NCBI GenBank assembly: GCA_902461815.1
Contig: CABPZE010000001.1
Coordinates: 124,001-188,000 of the forward strand
Reading direction: 5' to 3'
DNA from: CAG-390 sp003523225
GTDB taxonomy: Bacteria; Bacillota; Clostridia; Oscillospirales; CAG-272
DNA: 64,000 bases
In this document: piece after piece, positions 42,108 through 51,527 of the stretch
Position numbering within the stretch: position 1 is the stretch's first letter
How the letters are laid out: every line of letters begins with the position of its first letter
Made by a program: the position numbers and the translations under genes
Notes under the pieces: model-generated
What the model saw: the letters and a program-made list of their open reading frames with translations, nothing else
Databases searched by the model: none
What the model was told of the DNA's origin: nothing

Positions 42108-43187
42108 ATGGATAAGAAAAAACGCTTTGCGGCGCTGAGACCCTTTTCAATGCATGTTGATCTTGATCAGTTCAACCCTGCATCAGACGAAGAAAAGTTT
42201 ATGCAGGCGAAAATGCGCCCCTCTACGACCTTCTTCAAGGATGGAATGCGGCGGTTTTCAAAAAACTGGGTTGCTATGACGAGCCTGATCATTATTGTGC
42301 TGATCACACTCGGCGCAGTATTTATTCCGATGTTCTGGCCGTATACATACGATCAGATGCTTGGAGTCAGACAGGGAACACTTGTTGATAAAACATACAA
42401 CAACCTCAAGCCCTTTGAATACGGAGAGACCGAACAGGCGCGTATAGCCGCCGGAGAGAAGGTATTTCCTCATCTTTTCGGAACAGACAGCGCGGGACAC
42501 GATTATTTTATCAGAGTCGTATACGGAGCAAGAGTGTCTCTTGCAGTTGGCTTTTTTGCAAGTATAATCGTACTGATAATCGGTATGGTGTACGGTTCGA
42601 TCTCAGGCTATTGCAGTGGAAAAGTTGACCTTGTAATGATGCGGTTTGTGGATATTATTTATTCGCTTCCGGATATGCTGGTTATTATTCTGCTTTCCGT
42701 TGTGCTCAGAGAAAAGCTTGCCGGAGTTATTGAGGGTACATGGCTTGAAACAATAGGCTCGAATGTTATCAGTATGTTTATCGTTTTCGGACTGCTGTAC
42801 TGGGTGAGCATGGCTCGTCTTATAAGAGGTCAGATACTCTCCCTGCGGTCACAGGAGTATGTTCTTGCGGCGCAGTCATTCGGTGCGTCCGGTTCTCACA
42901 TCATAAGGAAGCATTTGTTGCCCAACTGTGTCAGTGTCATTTTCATCTCAACTGCGCTTCAGATACCCAACGCCATATTTACCGAGAGCTTCTTAAGCTT
43001 CCTCGGTCTTGGTGTTTCGGCTCCTATGCCGAGTCTCGGTTCTCTTGCAAGTTCGGCTCTTGACGGTATTTACTCATATCCTCACCGCCTTATTATGCCG
43101 GCAGTGGCTATCTGTCTTATCGTGCTTTCTCTCAATCTGCTCGGCGACGGTCTGCGCGATGCGTTTGACCCCAAGCTGAAAAACTGA
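42108..43187 (+). CDS. oppC: Oligopeptide ABC transporter permease OppC
   Basis: A 359-residue permease partner of OppB. It has the N-terminal OppC-type cytoplasmic region and one helix (WVAMTSLIIIVLITLGAVFIP), then a long loop with GTDSAGHDYFIRVVYGARVSL and the main membrane block. The EAA motif is in RSQEYVLAAQSFGASGSHIIRKHLLPN. It follows oppB by 11 bases, with GGGGG before its ATG. It is slightly longer than usual because of an extended linker between the first helix and GTDSAG. Confidence 0.94.
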   Translation: MDKKKRFAALRPFSMHVDLDQFNPASDEEKFMQAKMRPSTTFFKDGMRRFSKNWVAMTSLIIIVLITLGAVFIPMFWPYTYDQMLGVRQGTLVDKTYNNLKPFEYGETEQARIAAGEKVFPHLFGTDSAGHDYFIRVVYGARVSLAVGFFASIIVLIIGMVYGSISGYCSGKVDLVMMRFVDIIYSLPDMLVIILLSVVLREKLAGVIEGTWLETIGSNVISMFIVFGLLYWVSMARLIRGQILSLRSQEYVLAAQSFGASGSHIIRKHLLPNCVSVIFISTALQIPNAIFTESFLSFLGLGVSAPMPSLGSLASSALDGIYSYPHRLIMPAVAICLIVLSLNLLGDGLRDAFDPKLKN

Positions 43188-43198
43188 GGAGGAAGGTA

Positions 43199-44218
43199 AT
43201 GGCATTACTTGAAGTTAAAAATCTACAGACCACATTCTTTACCGCCGCAGGTGAGGTAAGGGCTGTAAGCGATGTTTCGTTCAGTCTTGACCGCGGCAAG
43301 GTGCTTGGCATTGTCGGTGAATCCGGCAGTGGAAAGAGTGTTACAGCATATTCTATCATGCAGATACTCACGCACCCCGGACGTATTGTCGGCGGTAGCG
43401 TGATATATGACGGTGAAGATCTTGTAGGTGCATCACAGGATACGATAAAGCACATCCGCGGTAATAAGATCAGTATCATTTTCCAGGATCCTATGACAAG
43501 CCTTAATCCGGTGTACACCATCGGGAATCAGCTTTGTGAGGCAATTCTGCTTCACACCGACAGAAACAAAAAAGAAGCCCGCGAGCGTGCGCTCGAGCTG
43601 CTTCGGCTTGTTAATGTCAATGAGCCCGAAAAAAGACTCAAGCAGTATCCCTATGAGCTTTCAGGCGGAATGCGACAGCGCGTTATGATCGCTATGGCTA
43701 TTGCCTGCGAGCCGGATATTCTTATAGCCGATGAGCCGACGACTGCGCTGGATGTAACGATACAGTCTCAGATACTTGAGCTTTTACAGTCGCTTCAGAA
43801 GGAGCTTGGACTTGCCATCATAATGATAACCCATGACCTGGGCGTTATCGCTCAGCTTTGTGACGAGGTCATTGTAATGTACGGCGGCAAGGTGTGCGAG
43901 CGCGGAACGGCAGATGATATCTTCTATGATCCGCTGCACGAATACACCAAGGGACTTTTGCATTCAATTCCGAGCGTTACATCTGCCGGGAAAAAGCTCG
44001 TTCCGATAGAAGGAACGCCTGTCGATCTGCTTAATATGCCCAAGGGATGTACTTTCTGCCCGCGTTGCAAAAATGCAATGAAGATATGTCTTAACGAATA
44101 TCCCCAGATGCTTCAGTTTTCCGATACGCATTTTTCCTCTTGCTGGATGAATGTCAAGGAAGCTATTGAAGAAAACATTATCACACCGCTCCCGAAGGAG
44201 GAAAAAAATAATGAATGA
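43199..44218 (+). CDS. oppD: Oligopeptide ABC transporter ATPase OppD
   Basis: A 339-residue ATPase energising peptide import. Walker A is GIVGESGSGKSVTAYSI, the signature is ELSGGMRQRVMIAMAIA, Walker B is ILIADEPTTALDVTIQSQ, and the H-loop is ITHDLGV. The C-terminal oligopeptide-transporter domain has a Cys-rich stretch (GCTFCPRCKNAMKIC), as in OppD/DppD, which may hold an Fe-S cluster in some members. AGGAGGAAGG precedes the ATG. The gene overlaps oppF by 8 bases. Confidence 0.95.
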   Translation: MALLEVKNLQTTFFTAAGEVRAVSDVSFSLDRGKVLGIVGESGSGKSVTAYSIMQILTHPGRIVGGSVIYDGEDLVGASQDTIKHIRGNKISIIFQDPMTSLNPVYTIGNQLCEAILLHTDRNKKEARERALELLRLVNVNEPEKRLKQYPYELSGGMRQRVMIAMAIACEPDILIADEPTTALDVTIQSQILELLQSLQKELGLAIIMITHDLGVIAQLCDEVIVMYGGKVCERGTADDIFYDPLHEYTKGLLHSIPSVTSAGKKLVPIEGTPVDLLNMPKGCTFCPRCKNAMKICLNEYPQMLQFSDTHFSSCWMNVKEAIEENIITPLPKEEKNNE

Positions 44219-45176
44219 TGAGATCCTCCTTGAAGTAAAAAATCTGAAAAAATACTTTGACATCAGCACAGGAGCTTTCACCTCAAAACCGCTCAAGGCG
44301 GTGGATGATGTGTCCTTTTACATCAAAAAGGGGGAAACACTTGGTCTTGTCGGAGAATCGGGCTGCGGAAAGACCACAGCGGGAAGAACTATCCTGAATC
44401 TCTATAAGCCTACGTCAGGTGATATAATCTTCAATGGCAAAAAAATTAAATCCCGTTCGGATCTTAAAGAATACCGAACAAAAGCAACAATGGTATTTCA
44501 GGATCCGTATTCCTCGCTTGACCCACGTATGACGGTATCTGATCTGATCGGAGAGCCGCTTGATGTGCATAAGATCTATAAAACACGTGAGGAACGTAAT
44601 GAGCGGATAAATGAGCTTATAAAGCTCGTTGGTCTTTCAAGCGAGCACGCCTCACGCTACGCGCACGAGTTTTCAGGAGGTCAGCGTCAGCGTATCGGAA
44701 TTGCCCGTGCACTTGCGGTCAATCCTGAGTTCATAGTTTGCGATGAACCGGTATCGGCGCTTGATGTTTCGATTCAGGCTCAGATAATCAATATGTTTCA
44801 GGATCTTCAGGAGAAGCTCGGGCTGACATATCTGTTTATTGCGCACGATCTGCTTGTTGTAAAGCATATCAGTAACAGAATAGCGGTCATGTATCTCGGC
44901 AAACTGGTCGAGCTTGCGGGCGCGGACGAAATATATGATAACCCTATTCACCCTTATACAGCATCACTTTTGTCAGCTGTTCCGGTGCCGGATCCCAAAA
45001 TCGCGCGAGCCAGTAAGCGCATAGTGCTTCAGGGCGATATTCCGAGTCCTTTGAATGCACCGTCCGGGTGTCCTTTCCGCACGCGCTGTCCTTATGCCAC
45101 GGCAGCGTGCGCAGAGTCAATGCCCGCGCTGACTGACAGAGGCGGAGAACACTTCGTCGCCTGTCATATCAAATAG
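44211..45176 (+). CDS. oppF: Oligopeptide ABC transporter ATPase OppF
   Basis: A 321-residue second ATPase. Walker A is GLVGESGCGKTTAGRTI. The family tag MVFQDPYSSLDPRMTV follows. The signature is EFSGGQRQRIGIARALA, Walker B is FIVCDEPVSALDVSIQAQ, and the H-loop is IAHDLLV. The C-terminal HPYTASLLSAVPVPDP and GCPFRTRCPYATAAC are typical of OppF. It starts at the ATG at 44211, eight bases before the oppD stop, indicating coupled translation. Confidence 0.95.
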   Translation: MNDEILLEVKNLKKYFDISTGAFTSKPLKAVDDVSFYIKKGETLGLVGESGCGKTTAGRTILNLYKPTSGDIIFNGKKIKSRSDLKEYRTKATMVFQDPYSSLDPRMTVSDLIGEPLDVHKIYKTREERNERINELIKLVGLSSEHASRYAHEFSGGQRQRIGIARALAVNPEFIVCDEPVSALDVSIQAQIINMFQDLQEKLGLTYLFIAHDLLVVKHISNRIAVMYLGKLVELAGADEIYDNPIHPYTASLLSAVPVPDPKIARASKRIVLQGDIPSPLNAPSGCPFRTRCPYATAACAESMPALTDRGGEHFVACHIK

Positions 45177-45209
45177 TTCCCCTAAAAAAATAATATAAAG
45201 GAGTTTATC

Positions 45210-47063
45210 ATGAAAAAAATTCTATCACTCGCGCTTGCGGTTGTGATGCTTTGCTCAGTTGTACTTACCGGCTGTGCAAAGAAAACTACCGAAGCCATCT
45301 CGGTATGCCTTGCATCCGAGCCTCAGACAATTGACCCTGCGCTTAACTCCGCTGTTGACGGCGCCACCATGATCATTCACGCCTTTTCCGGTCTTGTCGG
45401 TTACCGTCAGAATTCCAAGGGCGCGCTTGAACTCTTTGCTGACTGCGCTGCCGAGCTTGTTGAAGGTGTAGCAGGTGCCGACGGCAAGGTAACGTACACC
45501 TACACTCTTCGTGACGGTCTGAAATGGTCGGACGGTTCAGAGCTTACCGCTGCTGATTTCGTTTACGCCTGGAACAGAGCCGTTGATCCCATGACTGCCG
45601 CAGACTATGGCTACATGTTTGATGTTATCGACGGTTATGAAGCTGTTTGCGACAAGTATGAGCTGAACGAAGACGGAAGCATCAAGCTTGATGCCAACGA
45701 AAAGCCTGTTGTTAAAAATCCCGATGCGAAACTCAATGTTACCGCTGACGGCAACAAGCTGACGGTCGTTCTTAAAAACGCAGTTCCTTACTGGAACGAG
45801 CTGCTTGCTTTCCCGACCTACATGCCCGTAAAGCAGTCTGTTGTTGAGGCTGATCCCGACGGTTGGGCAACCAAGCCTGAGAGCTACATCGGCAACGGTC
45901 CGTACATCATGACAGAATGGGTACACGACTCCAAGATCGTTTACAAAAAGAACGAGAACTATCACAATGCTGACGCCATCACCGTAAATCAGATCAACTT
46001 CTACCTCTCCGATGACGCCAATAACATGCTTGCCAACTTCAAAAACGGTACATGGCAGATGATCGACGATGTTCCTACCGAGGAAATGGCGGCGCTTGCC
46101 AAGGATTATCCGAACGAGTATCATGTAACGGGTCAGATCGGTACTTACTATGTGATATTCAACGTAAATAAGGACATCCTTCCTGCTTCCAGCAAGCTTA
46201 TCGGTGCAGAGAAGGAAAAGGCTGAAGCTGAGGTCAGAAAGGCTGTTTCGCTCCTGTTCGATCGCAACTACATTGTTGAAGAGATTGGTCAGGCAGGTCA
46301 GCTTCCCGCTTCCTCCTTCGTCGCCATGGGTCTTACCGATGCTGACGGCAAAACCGAATTCAAGGACAATGCCGGCGACAAGAGTAAGAACGGTTATGTC
46401 GGTTATCTGAACACCGCAAAAGAGGCATTTGAAGCCAACTGTGCTTCTGCTGTTGAAACTCTGAAGAAGTATTATACTTATGATGAGGCAACCAAGAAGT
46501 TCACGGACTTCCCGTCCATGACTTACCTCTATAATACAAGTGACGGTCACCGTGCGATCGGTGAATATCTGCAGCAGGCTCTTGCCGCTTACGGCATCAC
46601 CATGACACTTGAAAATCAGGAATGGAACACCTTCCTTGAGACCCGTAAGAACGGTGGTTACACCATTGCACGTAACGGCTGGCTCGCCGACTACAATGAT
46701 CCTATTTCCTTCCTGGATATGTGGATCACTGCTTCCGGCAATAACGACGCTCAGTTCGGTAAGGACGACCACAAGAATCTTGCTTGCTACTCTGTAGACC
46801 TTACCTCTCTCGGTATCGACTACAAGAAGACCGACGCAACATGGGCTGAAACCTATGACTATGTTATAGGTCTTGTCAAGTCCACAACTGATACCAACAC
46901 CAGATATGCTCTTATGCATGTTGCTGAGGATCTGCTTATGGAAAGCGGAGCAATTGTCCCGCTTTACTACTACACCGACATTTATATGTGCTCCGAAAAG
47001 CTCGAGGGTATGTTCTCATCTCCTCTTGGCTATAAGTTCTTTATGTACTCTAATCTTAAGTAA
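45210..47063 (+). CDS. oppA: Oligopeptide-binding lipoprotein OppA
   Basis: A 617-residue substrate-binding lipoprotein (SBP family 5). The signal peptide ends in VVLTGC with Cys22 for lipid attachment. The mature protein has the usual motifs: EPQTIDPALNSAVDG, FADCAAELVEGV, LRDGLKWSDGSELTAADFVYAWNRAVDP and IGNGPYIMTEW. It captures extracellular peptides for OppBCDF. It lies 33 bases after oppF with AAAGGAG before its ATG. Codons are highly biased, as expected for an abundant protein. Confidence 0.95.
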   Translation: MKKILSLALAVVMLCSVVLTGCAKKTTEAISVCLASEPQTIDPALNSAVDGATMIIHAFSGLVGYRQNSKGALELFADCAAELVEGVAGADGKVTYTYTLRDGLKWSDGSELTAADFVYAWNRAVDPMTAADYGYMFDVIDGYEAVCDKYELNEDGSIKLDANEKPVVKNPDAKLNVTADGNKLTVVLKNAVPYWNELLAFPTYMPVKQSVVEADPDGWATKPESYIGNGPYIMTEWVHDSKIVYKKNENYHNADAITVNQINFYLSDDANNMLANFKNGTWQMIDDVPTEEMAALAKDYPNEYHVTGQIGTYYVIFNVNKDILPASSKLIGAEKEKAEAEVRKAVSLLFDRNYIVEEIGQAGQLPASSFVAMGLTDADGKTEFKDNAGDKSKNGYVGYLNTAKEAFEANCASAVETLKKYYTYDEATKKFTDFPSMTYLYNTSDGHRAIGEYLQQALAAYGITMTLENQEWNTFLETRKNGGYTIARNGWLADYNDPISFLDMWITASGNNDAQFGKDDHKNLACYSVDLTSLGIDYKKTDATWAETYDYVIGLVKSTTDTNTRYALMHVAEDLLMESGAIVPLYYYTDIYMCSEKLEGMFSSPLGYKFFMYSNLK

Positions 47064-47091
47064 TTTTATTACTGCTTAAGATAACAATCAA

Positions 47092-47133
47092 ATATCCCCC
47101 GCGGAGTTGCCTTGGCAGCTCCGCGGGGGATAT
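47092..47133 (+). terminator. Hairpin at end of opp operon, probable terminator
   Basis: A perfect 15-bp GC-rich stem (47092-47106 with 47119-47133) 28 bases after the oppA stop. The T-tract after it is poor. Confidence 0.75.
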
Positions 47134-47150
47134 TGACATAAAACTGTAAG

Positions 47151-47179
47151 TTGACACGATAGTTGCGGCATGATATAAT
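47151..47179 (+). promoter_or_regulatory. Consensus sigma-A promoter for malQ
   Basis: A perfect TTGACA (47151-47156), a 17-base spacer and a perfect TATAAT (47174-47179). Confidence 0.8.
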
Positions 47180-47252
47180 TTATACAATATACATATGCGG
47201 TCGGGCATAGCTTGAAACAGTCGTTTCCTACCGTGAAAGGATGGATCTTGAT

Positions 47253-48713
47253 ATGGAAAGAAGCTCAGGAGTTCTTATGCACATTTCTTCACTGCCGGGA
47301 AAATACGGCTGCGGGGATTTCGGTGAGGGTGCGCGTAAATTCATTGATACAATAGCGGAATGCGGCTTTACATACTGGCAGGTGCTGCCGTTCTGCGTTC
47401 CCGATGAATATGCATCGCCTTATAGCTCCATGTCGACGTTTTCCGGGAATCCATACTTTATTGACCTTGAGGAGCTGCACTGTCGCGGTTTACTGACTGA
47501 TGAGGAGCTAAGCTCTGCGGTTCAGAATACGCCGTACAGCTGTGAATTTGCCCGACTTGCCAATGAACGTCTGCCGCTTTTGCTCCGTGCCGCAGAACGT
47601 GCTTCGACCGATCAGGTGCTGAAAGCGGAAATTTACGGGTTTATGAAACATAACCCGCGTGTGTCGGAGTTCTGTCTATTTATGGCGAAGCGTTCGGCAA
47701 ACGGCGGAAAATGCTGGACCGAGTGGACGACGGAGCGGTTTGATGACGGAGTGCTGTTCGCATGGGAGTTTATCCAGTATGAGTTTTTCACTCAATGGGC
47801 AAGAGTCAAGAGTTATGCCAATTCGCGCGGTATTCGCGTGATTGGGGATATCCCATTTTATGTTGACCTTGACAGCAGCGACGTGTGTGGCAGCCGTGAG
47901 CAGTTCCTGCTTGACAGCGACGGCAGACCTGAGTGGGTCGCCGGAGTCCCGCCCGACTATTTTTCCGAGGACGGTCAGCTTTGGAGAAACCCGCTTTACA
48001 ACTGGAAGCAAATGAACGTGGACGGTTATTCGTTCTGGCGCGACAGGCTGTCGTTTATGCTTTCGCTTTTTGACGGAATACGCATCGACCACTTCCGTGC
48101 GGTCGAGTCCTACTATGCAATTCCGGGAGATGCCGAGACAGCACGTGAGGGTAAATGGCGGCGCGGACCCGGACTGAAGTTTGCCAAAATGATCAAAGAC
48201 ATTGCAGGCGACCGTCTGATAATCGCCGAGGATCTTGGTGACGATACGGCAAAAGCACGTGTGCTTATCGGAAAATGCGGTTTTCGCGGTATCAGGGTCA
48301 TGCAATTCGGCTTTACGTCCGGGAATGATACTTACCACCGGCCGCACAGCTTTCCCAATGTGTGTGCGGCTTATACCGGAACTCACGACAACAACACCCT
48401 GCTTGGCTGTGTGTATGAGATGCCTCCCGAATGCCGACGCGAGCTGTTTGATTACTGCGGCTGTCCCGAGGACTTTGACGCGGCGTGCGTTCAGATAATC
48501 CGAACTCTTATGGAGTCTCCTGCCGGGCTGGTCATACTCCCCATCCAGGATATTCTGGGCTTTGGCGCAGACACCCGCATGAATCGTCCGGGGATCGGCG
48601 AGGGAAACTGGGGCTTCCGTATCACATACGACCAGCTTTCCTCCGTAAACTCCCAAAGATACCGCAGGATGAACGGGCTTTACGGCCGCGTCGTCACTCA
48701 TAACGGCATATAG
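47253..48713 (+). CDS. malQ: 4-alpha-glucanotransferase
   Basis: A 486-residue GH77 amylomaltase that rearranges alpha-1,4-glucans and releases glucose. It opens with SSGVLMHISSLPGKYGCGDFG. The nucleophile Asp is in DGIRIDHFRAVESYYAIP, the acid/base Glu in IAEDLGDDT, and the third acidic residue in YTGTHDNNTLLG. These are the three GH77 catalytic positions. The ATG at 47253 has GAAAGGAT ten bases upstream, while the ATG at 47241 has none in place. It stands alone, with no glycogen genes adjacent. Confidence 0.94.
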   Translation: MERSSGVLMHISSLPGKYGCGDFGEGARKFIDTIAECGFTYWQVLPFCVPDEYASPYSSMSTFSGNPYFIDLEELHCRGLLTDEELSSAVQNTPYSCEFARLANERLPLLLRAAERASTDQVLKAEIYGFMKHNPRVSEFCLFMAKRSANGGKCWTEWTTERFDDGVLFAWEFIQYEFFTQWARVKSYANSRGIRVIGDIPFYVDLDSSDVCGSREQFLLDSDGRPEWVAGVPPDYFSEDGQLWRNPLYNWKQMNVDGYSFWRDRLSFMLSLFDGIRIDHFRAVESYYAIPGDAETAREGKWRRGPGLKFAKMIKDIAGDRLIIAEDLGDDTAKARVLIGKCGFRGIRVMQFGFTSGNDTYHRPHSFPNVCAAYTGTHDNNTLLGCVYEMPPECRRELFDYCGCPEDFDAACVQIIRTLMESPAGLVILPIQDILGFGADTRMNRPGIGEGNWGFRITYDQLSSVNSQRYRRMNGLYGRVVTHNGI

Positions 48714-48745
48714 GAAGAAAAATATCAGATTTTTTCTGATGCACC

Positions 48746-48770
48746 CAACCTTTTTGACTTTTTCCGCGTC
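48746..48770 (+). promoter_or_regulatory. Candidate ECF-sigma autoregulatory promoter
   Basis: The -35-like CAACCTTTTT (48746-48755) and -10-like CGTC (48767-48770, followed by TTATAG) are separated by 16 bases counted from CAACC. This is the AAC/CGTC pattern used by ECF sigma factors for their own genes. A small hairpin (48724-48740) lies just upstream. Confidence 0.5.
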
Positions 48771-48819
48771 TTATAGGTGAACCCCGAAAAAGAAAGCACA
48801 CGAAAAAAGGAAGATGCAG

Positions 48820-51417
48820 ATGACTGAATATTTCGACAAAGACGACAATACCCTTGTTGAGCTTACGTTGCTTGGCAAGGAGCAGGCATACGAGGAGCTG
48901 GTTACCCGTCACGAGCGCTCGGTGAAAGGAACGGCTTATAAGATCACGCGGAATGAATTTTCCGCCGAGGATGCCGCGCAGGATGCTTTTGTTTCTGCAT
49001 GGATGAATCTTTCCTCTCTCCGTGAACGTGATAAATTCGGTTCATGGGTATGCTCGATAGCAAAAAACTGCGCACGCACGCTTGAGGCGCACTATCGCAG
49101 TACGATGCCGGATATCAGTCTTGACCTGCTTGAAAACCTTGATCTTACCGGATCTGACGAAAGCGGCTTGCTTGGGATGCTTTCCGATGACGGTAAAGCG
49201 GAGGAGATAAGACAGGCGGTAAGCGAGCTTAGCGAAAAGATACGTGAGACTGTAAGTCTGCATTACTTTGAGGGGCTTTCGGTGAAACAGATCGCCGCGA
49301 AGCTGTCCCTTCCGGAGGGGACGGTCAAATGGCGTCTTTCTGAGGGGAGAAAACAACTTAGAAAGGGTTACGGTGTGATGGAAAAAACGTATGAAGAAAA
49401 TGAAGCTCTGGTTGCACGTGTTATGAGACAGGTCGAACAGCTTAAGCTGTGGCGGCTGAAAAATGACAGGAGTGGTTTTGAGGCAGAATACCGTGAAGTG
49501 CTTGCAGCCGTTGAGTCTCTTGCGGATTCAAAGGAAAAAAGCCACGCTCTTGCCGATGTGCTGATCCACGGATATTGGTGGATACCAGGAGAAAAGAACG
49601 ATGAAGTTATGGCAAGAATCAAAAAAGCGGCGGAGAAAGGTCATAATGACGATGTAATGGAGTCGGTGGTTTGCAGCGAACACGAAAAACTGGAAGGACA
49701 GCAGAAGATCGACTTTATGCTGAACACTCAGATTCCTTATCTGACTGAAAACAAATACCGCAAGTCATTGGGATACGTCTGGTTTTGGCTGGGGTATGCA
49801 TACCGCCAAAACGATGACATTGAAAAGGCACTTGAAGCATTCGGAAAGGTGCTGGAAATTCTGACGCCTTCCGACGTCTATTATGCTAACGCGCTGGCTG
49901 CAATCGGTGCTGAAAAACGTGTGCTTGAATCAAAAAAATCTCCCGAAGTCATAAAGACATTTCCGCATCCTACCGGTGAGGTTTTTCGCTATGTTGGCGG
50001 TAAGCTGTATTTCTGGCAGCAGCCGGGATACAGTTGCGGAGTTTGGGATATGGAGTCGAGTCTGTTTTGGAATTGCAGCGGATGCGACAGTATTATTTAT
50101 GATCCGGATATGCTTCCGGGTGATAAAATTACATCCTCTAACGGAAAAGTGACTCTGACATACACAAGAGACAACGCAAGTGTTGATACTCCTGCCGGAA
50201 GATTTTCAGGCTGTTCGGTGTTTACTCTTGAGGGAAACCATCACGGCGTGAAATACTGTGAGACATACTTTTGCCCGGGAGTAGGTATTGTAAGTCAGAT
50301 AGTCGAAAGACGCGGCGCAAGATATCAATGGCAGCTTTCGGAGTATTCGATATGCGGGGGAAACGGGTTTATTCCCTTTGCGGCGGGCAACTGTTGGAAG
50401 TATGTTCAGACCGTACCGGATAACGCCCTCATAGTTGAAAATGAAAATATATTTGAAACTACGGCGTTTGAAAACGGAATGGCAACTGTATCGGCAATGT
50501 CATATACCCAACACTGTGGATATCGCGATACATGGGAAGGCAAGATCATTGAGGCGAGAAATGAATACTGCGATCGCTCAGATAAGCTTTGCGATGTGGA
50601 ACCTGCGCTTCGGCGCGCCGGAGAGCTTGCCGTAACTCCGCGCCAGAAGCGTCATACCGAGATCGCCTCTGAGGTAATGAGACGGATAATGTCCTGCGAT
50701 CCTGAGACAAATCCCGGTTACACCGAAAAAGGCAGATGGAATTTCTTTGAGTATGATGCAGTAACAAAGAAGAACGGACGAGTATGCTTTGATTATATCA
50801 GAAGGTACTGCTTTGAGTGGAAAGACATGGCTCGCACCGATTCAGAGGGCAAACGCGTGCTGTACAACTTCCTTTATGACATTTTGCACGACGCGGCAGA
50901 CTGCGTGTGGTCTGACGAGTGGGTGCCGGGCTACAAATTTGAAAAGAATGGACAATATCCTACCAAGGATTTTTGCGTGCTTGATGAGGAGAGCGTCACA
51001 ACTCCTGCCGGAACATTTGAAGACTGCCGTCACATTACGTTTGAACGTCAGGGCTTGAAGGGCGGTGCAGCATACCGGGGCGGAAGGTTTGACTATTGGT
51101 TTGCGCCCGGAGTGGGAATAGTTAAGTTTTCACATCCGATAGGAAAGGAAAATGTTGAAAATATCTGGCAGCTCACCGAATACCTCGGTACGGGCGACGG
51201 ATATTTCCCGATTGATGACGGACTTTTTCGCAGATATGAGCCGCATACTCTCGGTAACGGTTGGCACGGCTCGGTGGAGTACACGTTTGATAAGGATGAG
51301 GGCGGCACAGTAATGTTCCGCAATGCGCTCGGTACGCAGGATCGCGCCGAATATGAGGCTGATAAAGCCAAAGCAGAAGCCGAAAAAGCCGCAAAGGAAG
51401 CTAAGAATAAAAGCTGA
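48820..51417 (+). CDS. ECF RNA polymerase sigma factor with very long repeat-containing C-terminal region
   Basis: An 865-residue protein. Residues ~1-180 are a standard ECF sigma factor. Region 2 is LTLLGKEQAYEELVTRH to DAAQDAFVSAWMNLSSL. Region 4 is IRETVSLHYFEGLSVKQIAAKLSLPEGTVKWRLSEGRKQLRKG. Residues ~190-365 look helical and TPR-like (GYAYRQNDDIEKALEAFGKVLE). Residues ~370-850 hold two similar modules: TPAGRFSGCSVFTLEG...PGVGIVSQ...WQLSEYS (~455-510) and TPAGTFEDCRHITFER...PGVGIVKF...WQLTEYL (~726-795). An Ala/Lys/Glu coiled-coil tail closes it. No membrane segment or anti-sigma gene is seen. ATG 48820 fits the AAAAGGAAG site better than 48814. Confidence 0.85.
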   Translation: MTEYFDKDDNTLVELTLLGKEQAYEELVTRHERSVKGTAYKITRNEFSAEDAAQDAFVSAWMNLSSLRERDKFGSWVCSIAKNCARTLEAHYRSTMPDISLDLLENLDLTGSDESGLLGMLSDDGKAEEIRQAVSELSEKIRETVSLHYFEGLSVKQIAAKLSLPEGTVKWRLSEGRKQLRKGYGVMEKTYEENEALVARVMRQVEQLKLWRLKNDRSGFEAEYREVLAAVESLADSKEKSHALADVLIHGYWWIPGEKNDEVMARIKKAAEKGHNDDVMESVVCSEHEKLEGQQKIDFMLNTQIPYLTENKYRKSLGYVWFWLGYAYRQNDDIEKALEAFGKVLEILTPSDVYYANALAAIGAEKRVLESKKSPEVIKTFPHPTGEVFRYVGGKLYFWQQPGYSCGVWDMESSLFWNCSGCDSIIYDPDMLPGDKITSSNGKVTLTYTRDNASVDTPAGRFSGCSVFTLEGNHHGVKYCETYFCPGVGIVSQIVERRGARYQWQLSEYSICGGNGFIPFAAGNCWKYVQTVPDNALIVENENIFETTAFENGMATVSAMSYTQHCGYRDTWEGKIIEARNEYCDRSDKLCDVEPALRRAGELAVTPRQKRHTEIASEVMRRIMSCDPETNPGYTEKGRWNFFEYDAVTKKNGRVCFDYIRRYCFEWKDMARTDSEGKRVLYNFLYDILHDAADCVWSDEWVPGYKFEKNGQYPTKDFCVLDEESVTTPAGTFEDCRHITFERQGLKGGAAYRGGRFDYWFAPGVGIVKFSHPIGKENVENIWQLTEYLGTGDGYFPIDDGLFRRYEPHTLGNGWHGSVEYTFDKDEGGTVMFRNALGTQDRAEYEADKAKAEAEKAAKEAKNKS

Positions 51418-51470
51418 GTCATACATCTGTGATCTTATCCTTACCTTTATTTCAAAAAGCAAATAATTAT

Positions 51471-51505
51471 GTGGCTGTCGGGAACTAAAAACTCCCGGCA
51501 GCCAC
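51471..51505 (-). terminator. Hairpin between sigma gene and rpe, probable terminator
   Basis: A 13-bp stem (51471-51483 with 51493-51505, one G-U). On the minus strand it is followed by a T-rich stretch, so it likely ends the rpe transcript. It also sits after the sigma gene. Confidence 0.65.
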
Positions 51506-51527
51506 AGCCTTTGATTGTATATGAGTT

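Noticed and set aside
45537..46919. 460-codon minus-strand frame inside oppA
   Set aside because: Shadow of a highly biased gene; the sequence is Val/Ile/Gly-rich with no domain.
47676..48701. 341-codon minus-strand frame over malQ
   Set aside because: Antisense shadow; the sense strand carries all GH77 motifs.
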